Below are positions 5,474 to 7,969 of a stretch of DNA of 7,969 nt, in pieces. Both the position numbers and the translations under genes were made by a program. A model generated the notes under the pieces. The model worked only from the letters and a program-made list of their open reading frames with translations, was not told where the DNA came from and ran no database searches. Where the stretch lies: the NCBI GenBank assembly GCA_947449125.1, contig CANFQR010000053.1:1-7969 (forward strand), written 5' to 3'. Origin of the DNA: Bacteroidota bacterium. GTDB lineage: Bacteria > Bacteroidota > Bacteroidia > B-17B0 > Aurantibacillaceae. Position 1 is the first letter of the stretch; every line of letters starts with the position of its first letter.

Positions 5474-6559
5474 ATGCCGAGTGTTTTAATATTATGTGAT
5501 CACAGGCCAAAGCGTTCTCCCAGTCAACGTTACAGGTTTGAGCAGTATTTACCTTTTTTACAGGAAAACGGATTTACCTTTAAATTTTCTTATATATTAA
5601 ACGAAAAAGATGATAAACTTTTTTATTCTAAAGGCAATTTTTTAAGTAAAGTATTTATTTTAATTAAATCTGTATTTATTCGTGTTAAAGATGTATTTAC
5701 ATTTAAGCGTTACGATATTATTTTTATTCAGAGAGAAGCTTCTTTTTTAGGCACTTCTTACTTTGAAAAAAAGGCGTTTCAGTCAGGAGCTTATGTCATT
5801 TTTGATTTTGACGACAGTATATGGCTGGCTGATACCAGTCCGGGAAATAAAAAATGGGAATGGATAAAAGCACCAGAAAAATTTTACAAAAACATTTCAT
5901 TTGCCCATGCAGTTGTTGCCGGAAATATTTATTTAGCCGAAAAAGCAAAACCTTATAATAAAAACACCTGTATTATTCCAACAACCATTAATACCGAATG
6001 GCATTTTCCTAAACCTGAATTACGCAACGGACAGATAATTATAATAGGGTGGAGTGGTAGCATCAGTACAATTAAACATTTTGAATTACTTGTGCCTGTA
6101 CTTTTAAAAGTTCAAAATAAATATTTTAATAAAGTTAAATTTAAAGTTGTGGGTGATAAACAGTATAAAAATACGGCTTTAAATTTGGAGGCTTTTGCTT
6201 GGAGTGAAGAAACTGAAGTGGATCAATTAAACTCATTCGATATAGGATTAATGCCATTGCCAAATGACGCCTGGGCTAATGGAAAGTGCGGCTTAAAAGG
6301 ATTGTCATACATGGCATGTGGCGTAGCAACTATTATGAGCGCTGTTGGCGTAAATAAAGATATTATAAACGATGGCGAAAATGGATTTCTAGTTTACAAT
6401 GATGAAGATTGGTTTAATAAACTTTGTTTACTAATAGAAAATTCGGAGTTAAGAAAACAGTTTGCAATTAAAGGCCGTGAAACAATTGAAAATAAATACA
6501 GTGTTTTAGCAAACAGAGATAACTATTTAGAGGTGTTTAGTTGCCGGAATTTGAATTAA
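5474..6559 (+). CDS. Glycosyltransferase, GT4-like (GT-B fold)
   Basis: A 361-residue cytoplasmic or membrane-associated glycosyltransferase, probably acting in surface polysaccharide or glycolipid assembly; donor and acceptor are not known. The N-terminal acceptor half runs to about residue 180, with RPKRSPSQRYRFEQY (11-25), YDIIFIQREA (80-89) and FDFDDSIWL (110-118). The C-terminal donor-binding half opens with IIIGWSGS (188-195) and contains VVGD (225-228), GLMPLPNDAWANGKC (258-272), GLKGLSYMACGVA (273-285) and DGENGFLV (300-307). At the positions of the classical GT4 EX7E acidic pair, Gly270 and Ser278 are found, so that motif is not conserved. The gene begins 1 base after the channel-like gene and ends facing nadC. 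No other polysaccharide genes are nearby, so the pathway cannot be named. Confidence 0.88.
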   Translation: MPSVLILCDHRPKRSPSQRYRFEQYLPFLQENGFTFKFSYILNEKDDKLFYSKGNFLSKVFILIKSVFIRVKDVFTFKRYDIIFIQREASFLGTSYFEKKAFQSGAYVIFDFDDSIWLADTSPGNKKWEWIKAPEKFYKNISFAHAVVAGNIYLAEKAKPYNKNTCIIPTTINTEWHFPKPELRNGQIIIIGWSGSISTIKHFELLVPVLLKVQNKYFNKVKFKVVGDKQYKNTALNLEAFAWSEETEVDQLNSFDIGLMPLPNDAWANGKCGLKGLSYMACGVATIMSAVGVNKDIINDGENGFLVYNDEDWFNKLCLLIENSELRKQFAIKGRETIENKYSVLANRDNYLEVFSCRNLN

Positions 6560-6579
6560 AATAAATTAATTTTTTATTT
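6559..6579. terminator. AT-only inverted repeat at the glycosyltransferase/nadC convergent ends
   Basis: Arms AAATAAA (6559-6565) and TTTATTT (6573-6579) flank a 7-base AT loop and span the gap between the two stop codons. It resembles the repeat at 4094-4117 in position and composition and might act as a weak bidirectional terminator. The stem is short and AT-only, so the function is uncertain. Confidence 0.28.
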
Positions 6580-7443
6580 AACAGCTTTTAGACTCAAATC
6601 TAAACTTTTAATATGGTGGGTAAGCGCTCCGATTGAAATAAAATTTACGCCACACTTAGCATATTCAGATATGTTTTTTTCGGTAATGCCACCGGATGAT
6701 TCTACTTCAAATTTTCCATTAATTAATTTAACTGCTTGCGCGGTTTGTTTTGGTGAGTAATTATCGAGCATAATACGTTTAACGCCACCATGTTTAATTA
6801 CTTTTTTTACATCTTCAATGGAGCGAGTTTCGACTTCTATATCTAATTTTATCTTTTTATTTTTTAGATAATGGTTTGCGGCATCAATAGCTTCTATAAT
6901 TCCTCCGGCAAAATCAATGTGATTGTCTTTAATCAAAATCATGTCAAACAAACCATACCTATGATTAGCGCCACCGCCAATAACTACAGCCCATTTCTCA
7001 AAAAAACGAAAACCCGGTGTAGTTTTCCTGGTGTCTATTACAATGGCTTTTGTATTCGTGCATAAATTTTGAAGGTGATTTGTTTTGGTGGCTATACCGC
7101 TCATGCGCTGCATGATGTTTAATACCAGACGTTCGGTTGTTAAAAGTTTTTGGGTATTGCCTTCCACTATAAAAATAATATCTCCTTTTTTAACTTTTTC
7201 GCCATCATTAATAAATACCTTAAGTTTAAATTTTTTGTCAACTAGTTTAAATAGTTTAACTGCAACTTCAACCCCGGCAATAATTCCATCTTCTTTTACC
7301 AATAACTGCATTTTGCCTTTATGATTGTGAGGTATAGTTGAAGCAGACGTGTGGTCGCCATTGCCAACATCTTCAGCAAAGGCATTTAGCACGAATTTTT
7401 TAAAGTTAAAATGCTTGCTGTAAAGTTTAATAAAATCAGTCAT
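6574..7443 (-). CDS. nadC: Nicotinate-nucleotide pyrophosphorylase (carboxylating), quinolinate phosphoribosyltransferase
   Basis: This enzyme converts quinolinate and PRPP into nicotinate mononucleotide, CO2 and pyrophosphate in de novo NAD synthesis. The 289 residues match the family length. Motifs in order are EDVGNGDHTS (24-33), TTERLVLNIMQRMSGIAT (102-119), DTRKTTPGFR (137-146), GGGANHRYGL (156-165), IKDNHI (171-176), EVE (203-205), MLDN (225-228), ESSGGI (248-253) and SIGALTH (270-276). Substrate-binding residues known from the family are present: R105, R139, K140, H161, R162, K172, E205 and D227. The ATG at 7443 overlaps the end of DUF4783 by 8 bases, so the two are translated from one message. 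The quinolinate-forming genes nadA and nadB are not in the window. Very secure. Confidence 0.97.
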   Translation of the reverse strand: MTDFIKLYSKHFNFKKFVLNAFAEDVGNGDHTSASTIPHNHKGKMQLLVKEDGIIAGVEVAVKLFKLVDKKFKLKVFINDGEKVKKGDIIFIVEGNTQKLLTTERLVLNIMQRMSGIATKTNHLQNLCTNTKAIVIDTRKTTPGFRFFEKWAVVIGGGANHRYGLFDMILIKDNHIDFAGGIIEAIDAANHYLKNKKIKLDIEVETRSIEDVKKVIKHGGVKRIMLDNYSPKQTAQAVKLINGKFEVESSGGITEKNISEYAKCGVNFISIGALTHHIKSLDLSLKAVK

Positions 7444-7810
7444 TGTCGTTTTCTATCCGAAATTGAGAAATTAAATTTCGCCTCAGTAAAATGGAAACTC
7501 TAAATTTCCCACTGTTTGTCTCAATTGTTCCTGTAATGTATTGCGAACCATTATTTACGGAGCTGACATGGCTTGAGGAAAATGTTTTAACGCTGTGTTT
7601 TTCAAAGAAGAATTTTAAATTGGCTTCAGCTTGAGATTTACTTAAAACATCTTCCTGATTTAAAATTTTTATGGATACTTTTTCATCAAAGTACTTTACC
7701 AGTTCATTTGCCTTGCCCGATTTTAATGCTGAAATAATTTCATCACTGGCTTCAATTCCTCCAAAAAAGAAATTAAAAATAAAATAAAATATAGTTAGTG
7801 TAATTTTCAT
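7436..7810 (-). CDS. DUF4783 domain-containing exported protein
   Basis: A small exported protein (124 residues) of the DUF4783 family, found mainly in Bacteroidota and resembling NTF2-like folds; its function is unknown. Residues 1-21 form a signal peptide with a hydrophobic, Phe-rich core ending in IEA before SDEI. The mature part carries the family pattern: DEIISALKSGKANELVKYFD (23-42), SKSQAEANLKFFFEKH (57-72) and NGSQYITGTIETNSGKFRV (87-105). I chose the ATG at 7810, although the frame extends to an ATG at 7873. The shorter form starts on a good signal peptide, whereas the longer one would cross a promoter and run into the divergent rlmH gene. It overlaps nadC by 8 bases; the DUF4783-nadC-rlmH neighbourhood is familiar in Bacteroidota, though a link to NAD metabolism is unproven. 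Confidence 0.85.
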   Translation of the reverse strand: MKITLTIFYFIFNFFFGGIEASDEIISALKSGKANELVKYFDEKVSIKILNQEDVLSKSQAEANLKFFFEKHSVKTFSSSHVSSVNNGSQYITGTIETNSGKFRVSILLRRNLISQFRIENDND

Positions 7811-7821
7811 TGACAATAGTA

Positions 7822-7853
7822 CAAAATTAATATTTTTTCGCATTTTTAACCAA
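7822..7853 (-). promoter_or_regulatory. Candidate promoter for the DUF4783-nadC operon
   Basis: On the minus strand TTGG (7853-7850) lies 20 bases before TAATTTTG (7829-7822), a perfect TAnnTTTG box at the expected Bacteroidota -33/-7 spacing. Eleven bases separate the box from the ATG at 7810, so the leader would be only about 5-8 bases. The -33 part overlaps the rlmH start codon on the other strand. Confidence 0.55.
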
Positions 7854-7854
7854 T
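7845..7854. repeat. TTTAACCAAT 10-mer, copy 3 of 3
   Basis: This copy lies in the DUF4783/rlmH divergent gap. Its minus-strand TTGG is the candidate -33 element for DUF4783-nadC, and its last two bases are the first two of the rlmH ATG. Confidence 0.35.
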
Positions 7855-7969
7855 GAAGATTCTCTTGCTTCAAATAGATAAAACGCAGGATAGTTATTTA
7901 ACGGAAGGTATAGATGTATATACAAAACGGTTAAAAAACTATTGTTCTTTTGAAATTACCACAATTAAT
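7853..7969 (+). CDS. rlmH: 23S rRNA pseudouridine-1915 N3-methyltransferase RlmH, N-terminal part (partial)
   Basis: RlmH methylates pseudouridine 1915 in helix 69 of 23S rRNA using S-adenosylmethionine, acting on assembled 70S ribosomes as a SPOUT-family dimer. Only the first 39 residues are in the window; the full protein is usually about 155-160, so the gene runs off the right edge. The visible part has the typical start, MKILLLQIDKTQDSYLTEGI, followed by YTKRLKNYCSFEITTIN, which fits the conserved EYxKRLxxYxxFE pattern of the family. The SAM-binding knot lies beyond the window. The start codon is at 7853, with 42 bases to the divergent DUF4783 ATG. Identification rests on a short stretch but the pattern and the neighbourhood with nadC agree. 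Confidence 0.88.
   Translation, partial: MKILLLQIDKTQDSYLTEGIDVYTKRLKNYCSFEITTIN

Noticed and set aside
6871..7065. A 64-codon open frame on the plus strand
   Set aside because: It is antisense to the most conserved part of nadC and has no recognisable protein features.
7085..7324. A 79-codon open frame on the plus strand
   Set aside because: It is antisense to nadC; its composition is that of a reverse-strand shadow.
7811..7873. N-terminal extension of DUF4783 to the ATG at 7873
   Set aside because: It would overlap divergent rlmH, cover a good promoter, and bury the signal peptide that starts at 7810.
1..7969. A defence system, mobile element, CRISPR array, riboswitch or biosynthetic cluster
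   Set aside because: No transposase, integrase, nuclease-ATPase pairing, spaced repeats, attachment site or structured leader was found; genes are intact, of uniform low-GC character, and mostly housekeeping.

Overview
The window looks like chromosomal DNA from a low-GC member of the Bacteroidota, possibly a free-living or environmental lineage. Four things point there. The gene families GWxTD and DUF4783 are typical of that phylum. The DUF4783-nadC-rlmH neighbourhood is a familiar Bacteroidota arrangement. Start codons lack Shine-Dalgarno sequences. Several starts are preceded by the Bacteroidota -7 promoter element TAnnTTTG. I see no rRNA, tRNA, CRISPR array, transposase or phage gene. All complete genes look intact.

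Layout from left to right: a partial sucD (minus, 1-429) is divergent from rnhA (plus, 545-1018). rnhA converges on a GWxTD-domain protein (minus, 1031-2302). That gene is divergent from an AI-2E family transporter and a DUF2461 gene (plus, 2340-4091), which sit 3 bases apart. These converge on a MarC-DUF486 membrane-protein pair (minus, 4095-5038), joined by a 1-base stop/start overlap. Divergent from MarC is a small two-helix channel-like membrane protein followed after 1 base by a glycosyltransferase (plus, 5128-6559). These converge on DUF4783-nadC (minus, 6574-7810, 8-base overlap). At the right edge, divergent from DUF4783, is the first part of rlmH (plus, 7853-7969).

The identifiable functions are mostly housekeeping: TCA cycle (sucD), RNA-DNA hybrid removal (rnhA), NAD synthesis (nadC), ribosome modification (rlmH), plus membrane and envelope proteins of uncertain role. 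The genes alternate strictly as short divergent or convergent units of one or two genes, with intergenic gaps of 3 to 115 bases. Nothing supports a defence system, a biosynthetic cluster or a mobile island.

The most interesting signals are small. Three or four promoters sit almost on top of their start codons, implying leaderless or nearly leaderless mRNAs, and they move the likely starts of three genes downstream of the longest open frame. The 10-mer TTTAACCAAT recurs in three of the four divergent intergenic regions. A two-TM channel-like protein has an unusual filter-like sequence, TGMGP. AT-only inverted repeats lie across two convergent gene ends.
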